From an uncultured Hyphomicrobiales bacterium (GTDB lineage Bacteria; Pseudomonadota; Alphaproteobacteria; Rhizobiales; Beijerinckiaceae): a stretch of DNA of 64,000 nucleotides. Shown here piece by piece: positions 17,965 through 27,212 of this stretch (positions are counted from its first letter, which is position 1; the number at the start of each line of letters is the position of its first letter). The notes below the pieces were generated by a model. It had not been told where the DNA came from. It saw only the letters and a program-made list of their open reading frames with translations, and did no database searches. Where the stretch lies: positions 118,816 through 182,815 of the forward strand of contig CAIZEI010000006.1 in NCBI GenBank assembly GCA_903931945.1. The letters run 5' to 3'. The translations under genes and the position numbers were made by a program.

Positions 17965-17993
17965 CCTAATGCCGCCAAGCGCTTGAACGGGCG

Positions 17994-18314
17994 TCAGATC
18001 GCGCCGTTGATCCATTTCAGCAATTCGCCTTTCGGCGCGGCGCCGACTTTCTGCGAGCTCAGCTTGCCATCCTTGAACAGCATCAGGGTGGGGATCGAAC
18101 GAATGCCGAGCTTCCCGGATATTGCGGGGTTCTCGTCGACATTGAGCTTGACGATCTTCACCTTGCCGGCGAGTTCGGCGCCGATTTCCTCAAGCGACGG
18201 GCCGATCATCTTGCAGGGGCCGCACCATTCGGCCCAGAAATCGACGACAACAGGTTCAGCGGATTTCACGACGTCAGCCTCAAAGGTCGCGTCTGTGGTC
18301 TTTTGCGTCGACAT
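17994..18314 (-). CDS. trxA: thioredoxin
   Basis: A 106-residue cytoplasmic thioredoxin that keeps protein thiols reduced. The active site is [12 protein letters not shown] with C31 and C34, the cis-proline is in [13 protein letters not shown], and length and order are those of TrxA. I start at the ATG at 18314, with GGAAAGGA spaced correctly upstream; the frame stays open 22 codons further but those residues do not belong to the family. It converges with the binding-protein gene through a GC-rich hairpin and is divergent from the Bug-type gene. Confidence 0.93.
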   Translation of the reverse strand: MSTQKTTDATFEADVVKSAEPVVVDFWAEWCGPCKMIGPSLEEIGAELAGKVKIVKLNVDENPAISGKLGIRSIPTLMLFKDGKLSSQKVGAAPKGELLKWINGAI

Positions 18315-18499
18315 GAAAGATCCTTTCCGCCAGCCAGGGGCGTTGTCAGAAGTTGTGCAAAGGTAGGTATCGCCAGCCAATGCGTCAAGGCGGATCCATC
18401 TTCGCCATGCTATCGCTGGAATGTTATTTGCTTTCCGGGCATTGACAGGATCGGTTTGAGCGGGCGCATAGACGCGTTCGATCGTATCAGGAGATATTC

Positions 18500-19477
18500 A
18501 TGCGCACGCGACGTGCAGTGATTGCCGCCGGTTCGGCCTGGGCGTTGGCGGCCAGAATTCGGTTGGCCTTCGCGCGGGAGGGTTATCCCCAAAACACCAT
18601 CCGTCTGATCGTGCCGTTTGCGCCGGGCGGCAATACCGATGGCAATGCGCGGCTCGTTGCCCAATGGCTGGGCGAACGTCTCGGCGTCGCTGTCATCGTC
18701 GAAAACCAGGGTGGCGCAGGTGGGGCCATAGCCGCCAAAACGGTCGCGCGCGCCAGTCCGGATGGCTACACCCTATTTTTTTCGGCTCTGCCACAAATCG
18801 CGATTGTGCCTGCGATGGAGAGCGCAGGCTATGATCCGGTCAAGGATTTTGCTCCGGTCAGCGCAGTCGGCACAAATCCCTTCGTCCTGCTGACGCACCC
18901 GAGCCTCCCGGTCAAAACACTGGCCGAATTTGTCGATTATGTTCGACAGAGACCGGGCAAATTGACCTATGCCTCGGCGGGCATTGGCAGTCTTGCGCAT
19001 CTTTCCATGGTGCTGCTGCTCCGGCGGGCCGGTCTTGAGATGATTCACGTCCCCTATAAGGGCGACGCCCCCGCAATGGTCGATCTGTTGGGAGGTCAGG
19101 CGCCGGTTTACTTCGGCAATCTTTCGGTCGCCACGCCGCAGGTCAGGGCCGGCGCGTTGCGGGCGCTCGCGATTTCCGATGATCACAGGAGCGCGCAATT
19201 GCCAGAGGTTCCAACCGTCGCCGAGGCTGGTTACCCCGGCTTTCGCACGCTGACATGGAATGGATTGCTGGCGCCAGCGGCAACCCCCAGGCCGGTAATC
19301 GATATACTTGCGGGTGAAATCCGAAGCGCTGTCGCCGACCCGGTCTTTGCCCGGCGCCTGATGGATTTCGGGGTAGAGCCGCTTGGCAGCTCGCCGGCGG
19401 AGTTTGCCGCGACGATCGCATCGGATATAAAAATATGGACCGATGCTGTGAATGTAGAAGGCCTTGGCGCCCACTAG
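18500..19477 (+). CDS. Bug family tripartite tricarboxylate transporter substrate-binding protein
   Basis: A 325-residue periplasmic solute receptor of the Bug/TctC family. A signal sequence (MRTRRAVIAAGSAWALAARIRLAFA) precedes YPQNTIRLIVPFAPGGNTDGNAR, the first ligand-binding loop. VVENQGGAGGAIAAK-type (IVENQGGAGGAIAAKTVA), PDGYTLFF, and HVPYKGDAPAMVDLLGGQ follow, all standard for Bug proteins that bind carboxylated or aromatic solutes. No tctA or tctB membrane genes are adjacent, as is usual for orphan Bug receptors. The ligand is unknown. Confidence 0.88.
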   Translation: MRTRRAVIAAGSAWALAARIRLAFAREGYPQNTIRLIVPFAPGGNTDGNARLVAQWLGERLGVAVIVENQGGAGGAIAAKTVARASPDGYTLFFSALPQIAIVPAMESAGYDPVKDFAPVSAVGTNPFVLLTHPSLPVKTLAEFVDYVRQRPGKLTYASAGIGSLAHLSMVLLLRRAGLEMIHVPYKGDAPAMVDLLGGQAPVYFGNLSVATPQVRAGALRALAISDDHRSAQLPEVPTVAEAGYPGFRTLTWNGLLAPAATPRPVIDILAGEIRSAVADPVFARRLMDFGVEPLGSSPAEFAATIASDIKIWTDAVNVEGLGAH

Positions 19478-19675
19478 CAGGCTGCTGGAAAATGCCTTGC
19501 GCGACTGCAGTTTGCGACCGCCGCCGCGCCATGTCATACGGCGTTCACAAAATTCGCGCGCATGGCGGCGATTGTCTGTGTACGTGGCGATTGCCCGGGG
19601 TGAGTTTGCGCTGGAAGGCCTCCGAAGAACATGGTATTCCTACCAGATGCGCATCGATCAATAACAGGCGAGACC

Positions 19676-19888
19676 GTGGCGGCCTCCACCATCCTGTCCT
19701 CAAAGTTCCAGATTTCCATCCCCAAGGACGTTCGTGAAAGCCAGAATTGGCGTCCCGGACAGAAATTGGCGTTTGTCCCCAAGGGCTCCGGCTATGTGCT
19801 GGCGCCAGTCCCTTCGCTTGACGACTTGTGGGGGTTTGCCAAGGGCGCCAATCCCGAGGGCTACCGCGACCGGAATGACCGATATTGA
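19676..19888 (+). CDS. AbrB/MazE-type antitoxin
   Basis: A 70-residue swapped-hairpin DNA-binding protein. The diagnostic stretch is STILSSKFQISIPKDVRE near the N terminus followed by GQKLAFVPKGSGYVLAPV. I choose the GTG at 19676, which starts VAASTILSSKF, the family N terminus; the frame extends 15 codons upstream with no family residues. Antitoxins of this type bind their toxin and repress the shared promoter. It overlaps the toxin gene by four bases (TTGA), as is usual for such pairs. Confidence 0.82.
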   Translation: MAASTILSSKFQISIPKDVRESQNWRPGQKLAFVPKGSGYVLAPVPSLDDLWGFAKGANPEGYRDRNDRY

Positions 19889-20268
19889 GGCGGGTCATCG
19901 ACACATCGGCCTGGATCGAATGGCTGCTCAGTAGCCCAATCGGAAAACAAATCAGGCAAAAGATACCCGGAACAGTTGAGATCGTGGCGCCAACTGTCGT
20001 TCAGGCTGAACTCAGCAAATGGCTGACGCGGGAAATATCTGGTGACGCGGTGGATGAAATGATTGCTTTCACACGGGAATGCGAGGTCGTTGCTCTCTCC
20101 ACGTCCATTGCGCTTTCCGCCGCAGATCTCGCGCAGAAACACCGCCTTGCCACCGCTGACGCCATCATCTACGCGACCGCGCTTGCCCATGACGCTGAAT
20201 TGCTAACCTGCGACGGGCATTTCAAGGACATGCCGGCTGTTGGTTATTTCGCCAAGCAGGGTCATTGA
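19885..20268 (+). CDS. vapC: VapC-type PIN domain toxin
   Basis: A 127-residue PIN-domain ribonuclease. Acidic residues of the metal site are D6 (VIDTSAW), E42 ([10 protein letters not shown]), D92 ([13 protein letters not shown]) and D110 (LLTCDGHF). VapC toxins cleave initiator tRNA or rRNA when freed from the antitoxin. The start is TTG within the antitoxin's stop region, so synthesis is coupled. queC begins only five bases downstream, so readthrough transcription of queC from the toxin-antitoxin promoter is likely. Confidence 0.85.
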   Translation: MRRVIDTSAWIEWLLSSPIGKQIRQKIPGTVEIVAPTVVQAELSKWLTREISGDAVDEMIAFTRECEVVALSTSIALSAADLAQKHRLATADAIIYATALAHDAELLTCDGHFKDMPAVGYFAKQGH

Positions 20269-20272
20269 AGCC

Positions 20273-20974
20273 ATGTCCTCCGCCCTCGTGCTCCTCTCCG
20301 GCGGGCAGGATTCCACGACCTGCCTGGCCTGGGCGCTTGAGCGTTTTGCGCATGTGGAAACCATTGGCTTCGATTATGGCCAGCGTCACAGGGTGGAGCT
20401 CGATTTCCGGACAAAAATCCGCACGCGGATCGCGGCGCTGAAACCGGAATGGGCGGCGCGCCTCGGCGAGGATCATACCATCAACCTCGCGTCGCTTGGC
20501 GCAATCTCCGCCTGCGCGCTCACCACCGACACGACCATCGAAATGGGCGAAAATGGCCTGATCAACACCTTTGTGCCAGGCCGCAACATCATATTTCTGA
20601 CCTTTGCGGCGGCGCTCGCCTACCGGCGCGGCCTCAGGCGCATCGTTGGCGGGATGTGCGAGACCGACTACTCCGGCTATCCCGATTGCCGCGACGATGC
20701 GATCAAGGCGCTCCAGGTTGCTCTCAATCTCGGCATGGACCGGCGCTTTGTGCTGGAGACGCCGCTTATGTGGCTTGACAAGGCGCAGACCTGGGTTTTG
20801 GCGGAGCGTCTTGGCGGCGGGGCCCTGGTCGAACTGATCCGGACAGAAACGCTCACCTGCTATCAGGGCGATACCGGCACGATGCACGACTGGGGCAGAG
20901 GTTGCGGGCAATGCCCGGCCTGTGCATTGCGAGCGAAGGGGTATGAGGGTTTCAGGCGCAGTCCCGCAAGCTGA
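20273..20974 (+). CDS. queC: 7-cyano-7-deazaguanine synthase QueC
   Basis: A 233-residue ATP-dependent enzyme turning 7-carboxy-7-deazaguanine into preQ0 for queuosine synthesis. The PP-loop is [14 protein letters not shown] (residues 8-21); the zinc-binding cysteines are C196 (LTCYQGD) and C211, C214, C217 (GCGQCPAC). [15 protein letters not shown] is another family block. I start at the ATG at 20273, because the longer frame overlaps the end of vapC. No other que gene is nearby. It closes the dense core-type part of the left side of the window. Confidence 0.92.
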   Translation: MSSALVLLSGGQDSTTCLAWALERFAHVETIGFDYGQRHRVELDFRTKIRTRIAALKPEWAARLGEDHTINLASLGAISACALTTDTTIEMGENGLINTFVPGRNIIFLTFAAALAYRRGLRRIVGGMCETDYSGYPDCRDDAIKALQVALNLGMDRRFVLETPLMWLDKAQTWVLAERLGGGALVELIRTETLTCYQGDTGTMHDWGRGCGQCPACALRAKGYEGFRRSPAS

Positions 20975-21393
20975 ACCCAAATGGCAACGTCAGTTCCGAT
21001 AAAATCCGCCTCGAACTGATCGAGCCGTGAATGATGGACGAGCGTAAGCGTAGTCGGCATTCCACCTTGGCCTACTGCGTTCGCTGTCGGATATTGGTCG
21101 CCTCAGATCGCTTCGACATATGTCGATTACAGAGCCTTATCTCGTTGAAAATCAATTCCCTGAGAGCTTTAGGCCATACATCCCGCACCACCGACTGACA
21201 TCGGAACACACGCGACCTCCGACCTGCGAGTTACCCCATCGCAGCAAATCTGCTCACCCCACGATACCGCACCCTGCCAGAATGTCTCGCCGCCGGGTGG
21301 GCTTCTCGGCAAGGCGCCGATCGGCGACAAGAGCGGAAAATGATATCCCTTCGCAGTCGGCGAGAGTTTGGCGAAGGGCGTCTGGGTGAGTGT
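20975..21393. other. intergenic stretch with no recognisable gene
   Basis: About 420 bases between queC and the two-cupin gene (which converges). Short frames exist on both strands but none has a family motif, a good start signal or plausible composition. No clear terminator hairpin was found. Confidence 0.5.
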
Positions 21394-22590
21394 TTAGCTG
21401 TACAGATACCCGACCGGCTTTCCTTCCACTCGCAAAGAGCGCAGTTCTCTCTGCGTGATGATCTGGCCAGCCAGTCCATCCACCTGGTCACGCTGTGTCG
21501 GCGTCCATCTGCGTAGGGTTTCCATGCCATTCAGGAGGCCCAGGCGGAGTATCTGGGTGTTTTCGCCAACGCGCGCGAGATTGATCGAGTCCTTTCCGGC
21601 CGTGATCACATCGCCGGCCACGAGCTCGTATATTTTTCCTGCATCATCCTTGAATTCGGCGGAACCGCGGATGATGCGATACATTGCAACTTCGCCTTTT
21701 GCGAAGGCGGCCAGGTCGCCCTTGCCTGAAGAACTCTTCGGCAACAATGATTGTCCGCGCGGGTCCGTAGCAATGATGTGACCAGTGACGAGATGACCGC
21801 TCGGGATTTCGATTTCCAGGTCACGAATATAGATGGTCGCGTCTGATTTGATCGCCCTGTCAGCGGGAGCCAACGGCAGTGGCTTGTAGAGCGCCGCCAG
21901 CGACAGTGGATCCTGGAACCAGAAACAGGCGTCGGCTGGCCGGTCATGCAGCGGGTGGGTGCAGGCTGTCCGCGATGTTTCGGATTCGATGATATGATCG
22001 TTGCCCACAACGGTGGGGTTCGGGAATGTCGTCGGGTCGGTCACGAAGGCTTCGATAAACTTGCCCGAATAGCCCATCGTTGTCGAATCCGGCACAATCG
22101 ATTGTGGCGTCCTCAGATTGTCTTCCGTAGACATTCCAGACCAGCTGTAGAAAAGCTGGCGATGCACGATGGCGCTTTGCAGCATCACCGCGCCTGGTCC
22201 GACATAAAAAATGCGACCATCGTAATCGAACGTGAAGACACCTGATGTGACGAGCACGAGCTGAAATCCGCCCGGCGGAAGATGTAAATGGAAATCGGTT
22301 GGGCCCGTGTCCGGTCGATAGATCGGCAAATCGGTCGCCACCTCGTGCAAGAGAAAAGCTTCGTTATTGGCATGAAAGCCATTATCGGCGCGGCTGTAGA
22401 GAGCCTGCGGGCGATAGGTTGCCCTGTACTCCGTATCGCGCTGCCGATCGATTGCGACAAATTTTTTCTTGTTCAAGCGAATAGGCTCGCCGTTCGGATG
22501 AATTAGGCCAGCCAATTTGGGATCGACCATAGCGTTCACCGTCATCATATGCCCCCATGAGAACAAAACATCAGCGTTTGAAGAGGCCAT
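21394..22590 (-). CDS. two-cupin-domain protein of unknown function
   Basis: I do not recognise the family. The 398-residue protein carries two beta-barrel, cupin-like segments: about 98-150 (FHLHLPPGGFQLVLVTSG, FDYDGRIFYVGPGAVML, H101/H103/H143 as possible metal ligands) and about 315-360 (VAMYRIIRGSAEFKDDAGK, YELVAGDVITAG). The middle (about 185-300) is acidic and proline-rich and has no match that I can name. No signal peptide or membrane segment. The ATG at 22590 is preceded by GGGGAGAAGG at good spacing, and is preferred to longer starts at 22641 and 22668 that lack one. It could be a small-molecule dioxygenase, isomerase or sugar-binding protein. It stands alone, next to a broken PII gene, in an accessory region. 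Confidence 0.6.
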   Translation of the reverse strand: MASSNADVLFSWGHMMTVNAMVDPKLAGLIHPNGEPIRLNKKKFVAIDRQRDTEYRATYRPQALYSRADNGFHANNEAFLLHEVATDLPIYRPDTGPTDFHLHLPPGGFQLVLVTSGVFTFDYDGRIFYVGPGAVMLQSAIVHRQLFYSWSGMSTEDNLRTPQSIVPDSTTMGYSGKFIEAFVTDPTTFPNPTVVGNDHIIESETSRTACTHPLHDRPADACFWFQDPLSLAALYKPLPLAPADRAIKSDATIYIRDLEIEIPSGHLVTGHIIATDPRGQSLLPKSSSGKGDLAAFAKGEVAMYRIIRGSAEFKDDAGKIYELVAGDVITAGKDSINLARVGENTQILRLGLLNGMETLRRWTPTQRDQVDGLAGQIITQRELRSLRVEGKPVGYLYS

Positions 22591-22911
22591 TAGAACCTTC
22601 TCCCCACGCAGCTCGCTCGCCTCTATTCGGTCGTCTGTCATCCACGTTCGCAGCCGGCCGAACGGCAATTTTCATAGTCCAAACGTTGGGCATTGTGCGG
22701 CGCACAAGAAATTTTGCAAGGCAAAAAGGTGTGCAGTCAGCTCAAAATTTGCCTGTTCCTCAGGAGTTCTGACGGACACGAGCCGACGTTCTCCAGATGC
22801 CCAAGTTGGGACTAGGCAAGCGAATGCGGACGAATTCTTCTACTTCTCCGTCCATCTCGCGCCGACTTGGCATGATCGGCGCTCCCGAACTTGCTGGGAG
22901 CGAAACGCACC

Positions 22912-23241
22912 ATGAAAACGTTCGTGGCGATCATCAAGCCGTTTAAGCCTGGAAAGGCGAGGCAAGGCTTGGTCACGGCAGCTTGTCCGGGTATCACGGT
23001 GACCGAAGTCCGAGGCTTCGGGCGACAAATGGGACATGCCGAACTCTGTCGTGGAGACCCGTGTTTCATTGAATCTTTATCCAAAGTGATGATTGAAATG
23101 GTCGTCAATGACACTTGAGTCGACGGGGCCATCCGCACAGGCGCTCAAATGGCGCGAATTGGCGATGGCGATATATTTTTCTCAAATATCGAACATTTCG
23201 TCCCCATTCGTACGGATGAAACCGGAGCCGATGCCATTTAA
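22912..23241 (+). pseudogene. PII signal-transduction protein (GlnB/GlnK-like), interrupted by an in-frame TGA
   Basis: Reading from the ATG at 22912 in one frame gives MKTFVAIIKPFKPGKARQGL, GITVTEVRGFGRQMGHAEL, KVMIEMVVNDT, then TGA at 23116-23118, and continues in the same frame with VDGAIRTG, ARIGDGDIFF and PIRTDETGADAI up to TAA at 23239-23241. Together these cover a full PII protein of about 110 codons (families run near 112). Besides the nonsense codon, the uridylylation Tyr51 and Tyr46 are both Cys (ELCRGDPC), and about three codons seem lost just after the stop. PII proteins normally signal nitrogen and energy state to GlnE, NtrB and AmtB; this copy cannot do so by standard uridylylation. 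No amtB or glnA is adjacent. Confidence 0.8.
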
Positions 23242-23715
23242 TCTCGAAAGGATCGATGGCGCGGTGTCATGGTGAGCGCATTGCGCGAGGTTCCAGTTTC
23301 TGGGCGCAAGTCATCCCCCGTCTCCGACGGCGTTCAAATTCGAGGGCTTGTCTCCCCGGATTTTGCTGCTTGCCCAGCGCTGACTGCGTATTTATTGAGC
23401 ACATCACGGCATCGGCTGAATAATTCGATCTGTTGGCGAACCTGCGGTTCCATTGCGCCCGTCAGAACATCACCTGGGGTTTTGCGCCCGACGACCAGCG
23501 CCGCGAATCGTCCTCGCAGAGTGCCGGCTTCGGGAATCTGATGAGCGGGATGAGTAGATTTTTCCCCTGACTGCGGGGCGTGGGCTTGTCAAAAACCGCT
23601 TGCCGCGACAATGTTGGGCTCAAGCCGACCTCAATATCGGGGATATAGTGGTATGCGAGCCTAAAAACGGCGCGAACTTCGAATCGATCGTGTTATCAAT
23701 GCCGTCGAGCGAGGC
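23242..23715. other. gene-free stretch, possible transposase scrap on the minus strand
   Basis: Between the PII pseudogene and the sugar transferase pseudogene. On the minus strand, roughly 23330-23550, one frame reads PEAGTLRGRFAALVVGRK, TGAMEPQVRQQIELFSR and ends at a stop; it has natural composition and faintly recalls the middle of IS110-family transposases, but the match is weak. Nothing else is seen. Confidence 0.25.
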
Positions 23716-24393
23716 TTGGCCGTGATCCCCAAAATTATTCATCAGATTTGGCATGCTGGCGAATTGCCGGCGCAATTTCACGAGGCCCAGAAATCATGGC
23801 GCAGCCATCATCCAGACTGGACATACATGTTCTGGGCGGATGCGGAAATGGCGGCGTTAGTCAGGGAAAGCTATCCGCAGCTGCTTGAGCATTATCTGAG
23901 CTATCCCGATTTCATCCAGCGCGTCGATTCCGCTCGCTATATGATCCTGCATCGCTATGGCGACTTTTATTCGGCCGTGGATATCTCCTGCGAGCGATCC
24001 TTCGAGCCTCTGTGATCACACGCTGCAGTCGTGCCACAGACCGAGCCGTTTGGCGTGTCATGCGACCTTATGGGGTTCGAGCCGCAATCGCCGTTTCTCG
24101 CATATCTGATCCCTCGACCGATACCCGCGCGACGGCGCTGGCCGCGAGGGCTCGTGCCCAGACATTTCCGGGTGCTCCTGACTACCGGATCCCTGTTTCT
24201 CACGTTCGGCGTGCGCGCCTTGCGCTCGCCGCCGCAGATTTATATCCTGCCGCCGGACCTTTGTGGATCGGGCGATAATCCCCAAACATTTGTTCGACAC
24301 TTGCCGGGCAGCACTTGGAATAAGGCAGTTTCAGATTTCTTTATATTCGTGTTTCGCGGCATTAACCGCCTGATCCGCCGCCATTTTTCTTGA
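23716..24393 (+). pseudogene. DXD-motif sugar transferase (Gly_transf_sug/TcdA-like), interrupted by an in-frame TGA
   Basis: The first 99 codons read IPKIIHQIWHAGELPAQF, WRSHHPDWTYMFW, SYPDFIQRVDSARYMILHRYGDFYSAVDI, i.e. the N-terminal half of a glycosyltransferase with a DXD sugar-binding region. TGA at 24013-24015 interrupts it. Exactly the same frame then continues with SHAAVVPQTEPFGVSCDLMGF, RHFRVLLTTGSLFLT and FVRHLPGSTWN to TGA at 24391-24393, the C-terminal half of the same family. The expected D-x-D is AVD, so the first metal-binding aspartate is also lost. Start is TTG 23716 or GTG 23722. Two independent defects argue for a dead gene; it may once have served surface polysaccharide synthesis. 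Confidence 0.8.
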
Positions 24394-24692
24394 CCGCACG
24401 GTCTGGGCCGAGAGCAAGATGTGTTGACGCTTCTATGGAAGCGCCGCCAACTTTAGGCGCTTGTCTGGACGCTGGGGCGGGATGCCGAGCTTTGGCGCAC
24501 TGGAAATTCAATGATGGGTCGCTCGCGATCGACGCTGTTGGTCAACGCCGGCGCTTTTTCGCTTGAATTCGCCTTCGGTTTGTCCACAGACCGGCGCAGC
24601 GACTTGATCCCGGTCAAAAGGCGACTCCGGAGGCCTGCTATTTTCAGTATAGTCGCGCTGAAGTGTCGACGAATGCGGTCCGGGGGCGCGCC

Positions 24693-25529
24693 ATGAAATT
24701 TGAGCAATTTGAATCCATTGTCCATCCGACGGATTTTTCACCAGCGAGCGACTTTGCTTTTGCTCACGCGTTACGCATCGCTGTCGCCGCGCGCGCGCTC
24801 ATTCGAATCGTGCATGTCGAGCGATCGCCACGCGATCCGCGGGAGGAGAATTTCCCGCGAGTTCGTGCGACCCTTGCGAATTGGAAACTCCTGAATGCGG
24901 ACGCGACTGAATCTGATGTCGTAAAGAAGTTGGGCGTAAACGTCGGCAAGAACACTATTGGCGCGCATGACGCCAGCCAAGGCCTGCTTGCCTTTCTGGA
25001 AGCCAACGCTTGCGACCTGCTGGTTATGGCTTCCCATGAGCGAACAACATTGCAAGGCTGGTTCAAGGGCTCGATTGGCGAATTCACGGCGCGTGCGGCG
25101 CATGCGTCAACTCTATTTATCAAGGAGAACCGTCGCGGATTCGTTGATCAAGCGACAGGCGACTGTTCGCTGAAAGTCATTCTAATTCCAGTGGATTCCG
25201 AATTAAATTGCGCGCCGGCATGGCGTCGCATCATAGCGTTTGCATCGTTGTTCACGCCACGGCCAAGGGTGCATTTGATGCATGTGGGGTCCAAGTCCCC
25301 CGTCGTGCGCGACGAGGCGGGCCACGCGATGGATCTCCCAATCGAATTGCGCGCGGGACCTGTCGTGGAAACCATACTCGCCGTAGCTCGTGAGGTGAGC
25401 GCGGATCTAATTGCGATGCCAACGGCCGGCCATCACGGAGTTTTCGACGCCCTGAGAGGCAGCGTCACGGAGCGGGTGTTGCATCACGCGTCGTGTCCGG
25501 TGCTCGCTGTTCCGACCAACCGGCGCTAA
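24693..25529 (+). CDS. tandem-domain universal stress protein (UspA family)
   Basis: The 278-residue protein holds two Usp domains: residues about 5-145 (FESIVHPTDFSPASDFAFAHALRIA; ACDLLVMASHERT; GSIGEFTARAAHASTLFIK) and about 160-278 (KVILIPVDSE; VSADLIAMPTAGHHG; GSVTERVLHHASCPVLAVP). Both end with the G-S-x-x-E/R-x-(9)-P(V/L) ATP-type motif, weaker in domain one. Such proteins help cells survive starvation or redox stress. I start at the ATG at 24693 just after a run of non-family codons. It sits between two degenerate regions yet looks intact, with no neighbour to suggest a more precise job. Confidence 0.85.
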   Translation: MKFEQFESIVHPTDFSPASDFAFAHALRIAVAARALIRIVHVERSPRDPREENFPRVRATLANWKLLNADATESDVVKKLGVNVGKNTIGAHDASQGLLAFLEANACDLLVMASHERTTLQGWFKGSIGEFTARAAHASTLFIKENRRGFVDQATGDCSLKVILIPVDSELNCAPAWRRIIAFASLFTPRPRVHLMHVGSKSPVVRDEAGHAMDLPIELRAGPVVETILAVAREVSADLIAMPTAGHHGVFDALRGSVTERVLHHASCPVLAVPTNRR

Positions 25530-25685
25530 CGCACGATTTTGGCGCGCTTAAAACTCCCTTGATCGCAGCGTTCGCAATAGCCTTCGCAGATTGCCGCTTA
25601 TGCCACTTCCCTTGAAGCGTGGCCCGTGTGGGCTATGCAAATCAGCGCTCGTTTGATTCATTCTGGGTAAACGAGGAGGTTCGCC

Positions 25686-26115
25686 ATGTCTTTGCCTGTT
25701 CCTCTACGTGGAGATTTCGACGCGAAGGCGCTTCGGCGTTTGGCGCTCGCAAGCATCTATGATGGAGCGAGCCGGGCGAAGGCGGCAGAGGCCGGCGGCG
25801 TGGGGCGCAGATTATTCGGGATTGGGTGGAACGCTTTAACGCACACGGCGCGGATGGACTTGTCAATGGGAAGGCGCCTGGTCAACAGGCAATTTTGAAC
25901 GACACGCTTCCTGCGGCGCTCGCCAGGTTGATTGAGAGCGGTCCGATCCCGGCGATCCACGGTATCGTGCGCTGGCGGCTGATCGATCTCACGCAATGGA
26001 TATTCGAGGAGTTCCGCCTCACGGTCGCCATGCCGACGCTGAGCTAGGAACTGCGCGCCATGGGCTATCGCAATCTCTCCGCGCGACCGCGCCATAATGG
26101 CTCGCCCCGATTGCA
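25686..26115 (+). mobile_element. IS630 family transposase remnant (N-terminal half, frameshifted)
   Basis: MSLPVPLRGDFDAKALRRL starts at 25686 and is followed by a helix-turn-helix part. A frameshift near 25805 moves the reading to another frame: IIRDWVERFNAHGADGLV, IHGIVRWRLIDLTQWIFEEF. It then meets TAG at 26045-26047, after which the same frame reads ELRAMGYRNLSARPRHN. These blocks are the DNA-binding half of IS630 (Tc1/mariner-like) transposases. The DDE catalytic half and any terminal inverted repeats are missing. A separate C-terminal IS630 scrap lies at 44707-44934. Confidence 0.8.
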
Positions 26116-26339
26116 TGCGATATTTTCGAGATCGCCGAGATCAGTCTGCTTCAAAGTATCCGGCCTTGAAGCGATGCCCCCGGCCAAGATGGAGATACGC
26201 GCGTTTCGGTTCTCATAAAACTTACGGCGTCGAGCGCCACTTTTTAAACCAGGAGTCCAGAACGCCATTCGACTGTCAGGCCATCTCTCATTCACCATCC
26301 GCAAACATCATTGTTCGATCGCCGTGTCAGGCCGACCAA

Positions 26340-26790
26340 CCAATTCTATGCCGCCCCATGCAATCCCCAGGCGTCGGACTTTTCGTCGCGCCGGAGCACC
26401 GCCCGGGCAATCCGGACCAGCTTGTTGGCGCGAGCCACCACGGCGACAATGGGATGGAGGCGCGCCATCAGCTCGCTCGCCCACCCCCCAACGAGGTGTC
26501 CCGCTCCCGGACATACGGCGGCGCGGCGGGCGCGCCGTGGATCAATTGCTTTCGAAGATGCTTGCTGCCACGCTTGCTGATCCCCATCACCTTTGGCTTT
26601 CCCCCGGTGGTCCATTGCCCGCCCACCATGTTCGAAAGCCTCTGCTTTTCCGACCGCCGCGCTCATAGCCGATGCGATCGTGACGCCCGCGCCCGGAATC
26701 CTCAACAGTCGCCGCGCATCTTCGTTCTCTTTCGCGAAAGCCACGAACTCGTCGTCGCATAAACAAAGCTGACAAGCTCCGGACAAGGCT
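26340..26790 (-). mobile_element. IS110 family transposase remnant (C-terminal part, frameshifted)
   Basis: Minus-strand reading gives FAKENEDARRLLRIPGAGV and TIASAMSAAVGKAEAFE, the helix-hairpin-helix start of the IS110/IS116/IS902 C-terminal domain. After a frameshift it reads GQWTTGGKPKVMGISKRGSK and HLRKQLIHG, then shifts back to give ASELMARLHPIVAVVARANK and LVRIARAVLRRDE. Only the last ~145 residues remain, without the N-terminal DEDD catalytic domain, so the element is dead. It ends about 45 bases before flgB and marks the left edge of the flagellar block. Confidence 0.82.
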
Positions 26791-26834
26791 GACCGGCGAA
26801 GAAGGGATTGGCTTCAACGTAGCAAACGGCTCAC

Positions 26835-27212
26835 ATGTTCGACATGTTTATCTTTCGCCTGGCGTCCCGAAACGTCCAATGGCTGGGCGAAAGTCAGTCG
26901 TTGGTGGCGTCAAACATAGCGAACGCGAATACGCCAGGCTATCGAGCCAGGCAGATTGCGCCGTTTTCGATGCAGGATACAGGCGCGCGTTTCGAGCTGG
27001 CGGCCACTAACCCCCAGCACATTTCCACGTCGTCAGTGGCTTCGGCTCCATTTCGGACCCACGAGACTGAGTCGCCGGAAACAACATTGTCAGGCAATTC
27101 TGTTAATCTGGAGCAGCAGATGGTCGAACTCGGAAATATCAACAGGTCGCACACGATGGATGTGAACATTCAGCGGGCCTTTCACCAGATGCTGCTTGCG
27201 TCTTTGAAGTGA
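26835..27212 (+). CDS. flgB: flagellar basal-body rod protein FlgB
   Basis: A 125-residue proximal-rod subunit exported through the flagellar type III apparatus. The N-terminal helix region carries the rod signature SLVASNIANANTPGYRA (23-39); the C-terminal helix (LEQQMVELGNINRSHTMDV...FHQMLLASLK) pairs with it in the rod. Length is slightly short of the usual ~130. It opens the ten-gene flagellar block and overlaps the flgC start. The upstream flgF/fliI genes normally near it in Hyphomicrobiales are replaced by IS110 debris, so the original promoter may be lost. Confidence 0.92.
   Translation: MFDMFIFRLASRNVQWLGESQSLVASNIANANTPGYRARQIAPFSMQDTGARFELAATNPQHISTSSVASAPFRTHETESPETTLSGNSVNLEQQMVELGNINRSHTMDVNIQRAFHQMLLASLK

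Noticed and set aside
21120..21389. 89-codon frame after queC
   Set aside because: Low-complexity Ser/Arg/Pro content without any motif or ribosome site.
22868..22900. Sigma-54 promoter before the PII pseudogene
   Set aside because: TGGCAT and TTGCT elements are present but 17 bases apart instead of the five needed.
23116..24015. In-frame TGA codons as selenocysteine or an alternative genetic code
   Set aside because: Many intact genes in the window end in TGA, no SECIS-like hairpin was evident after either codon, and the family positions do not call for selenocysteine. Nonsense mutation is simpler.
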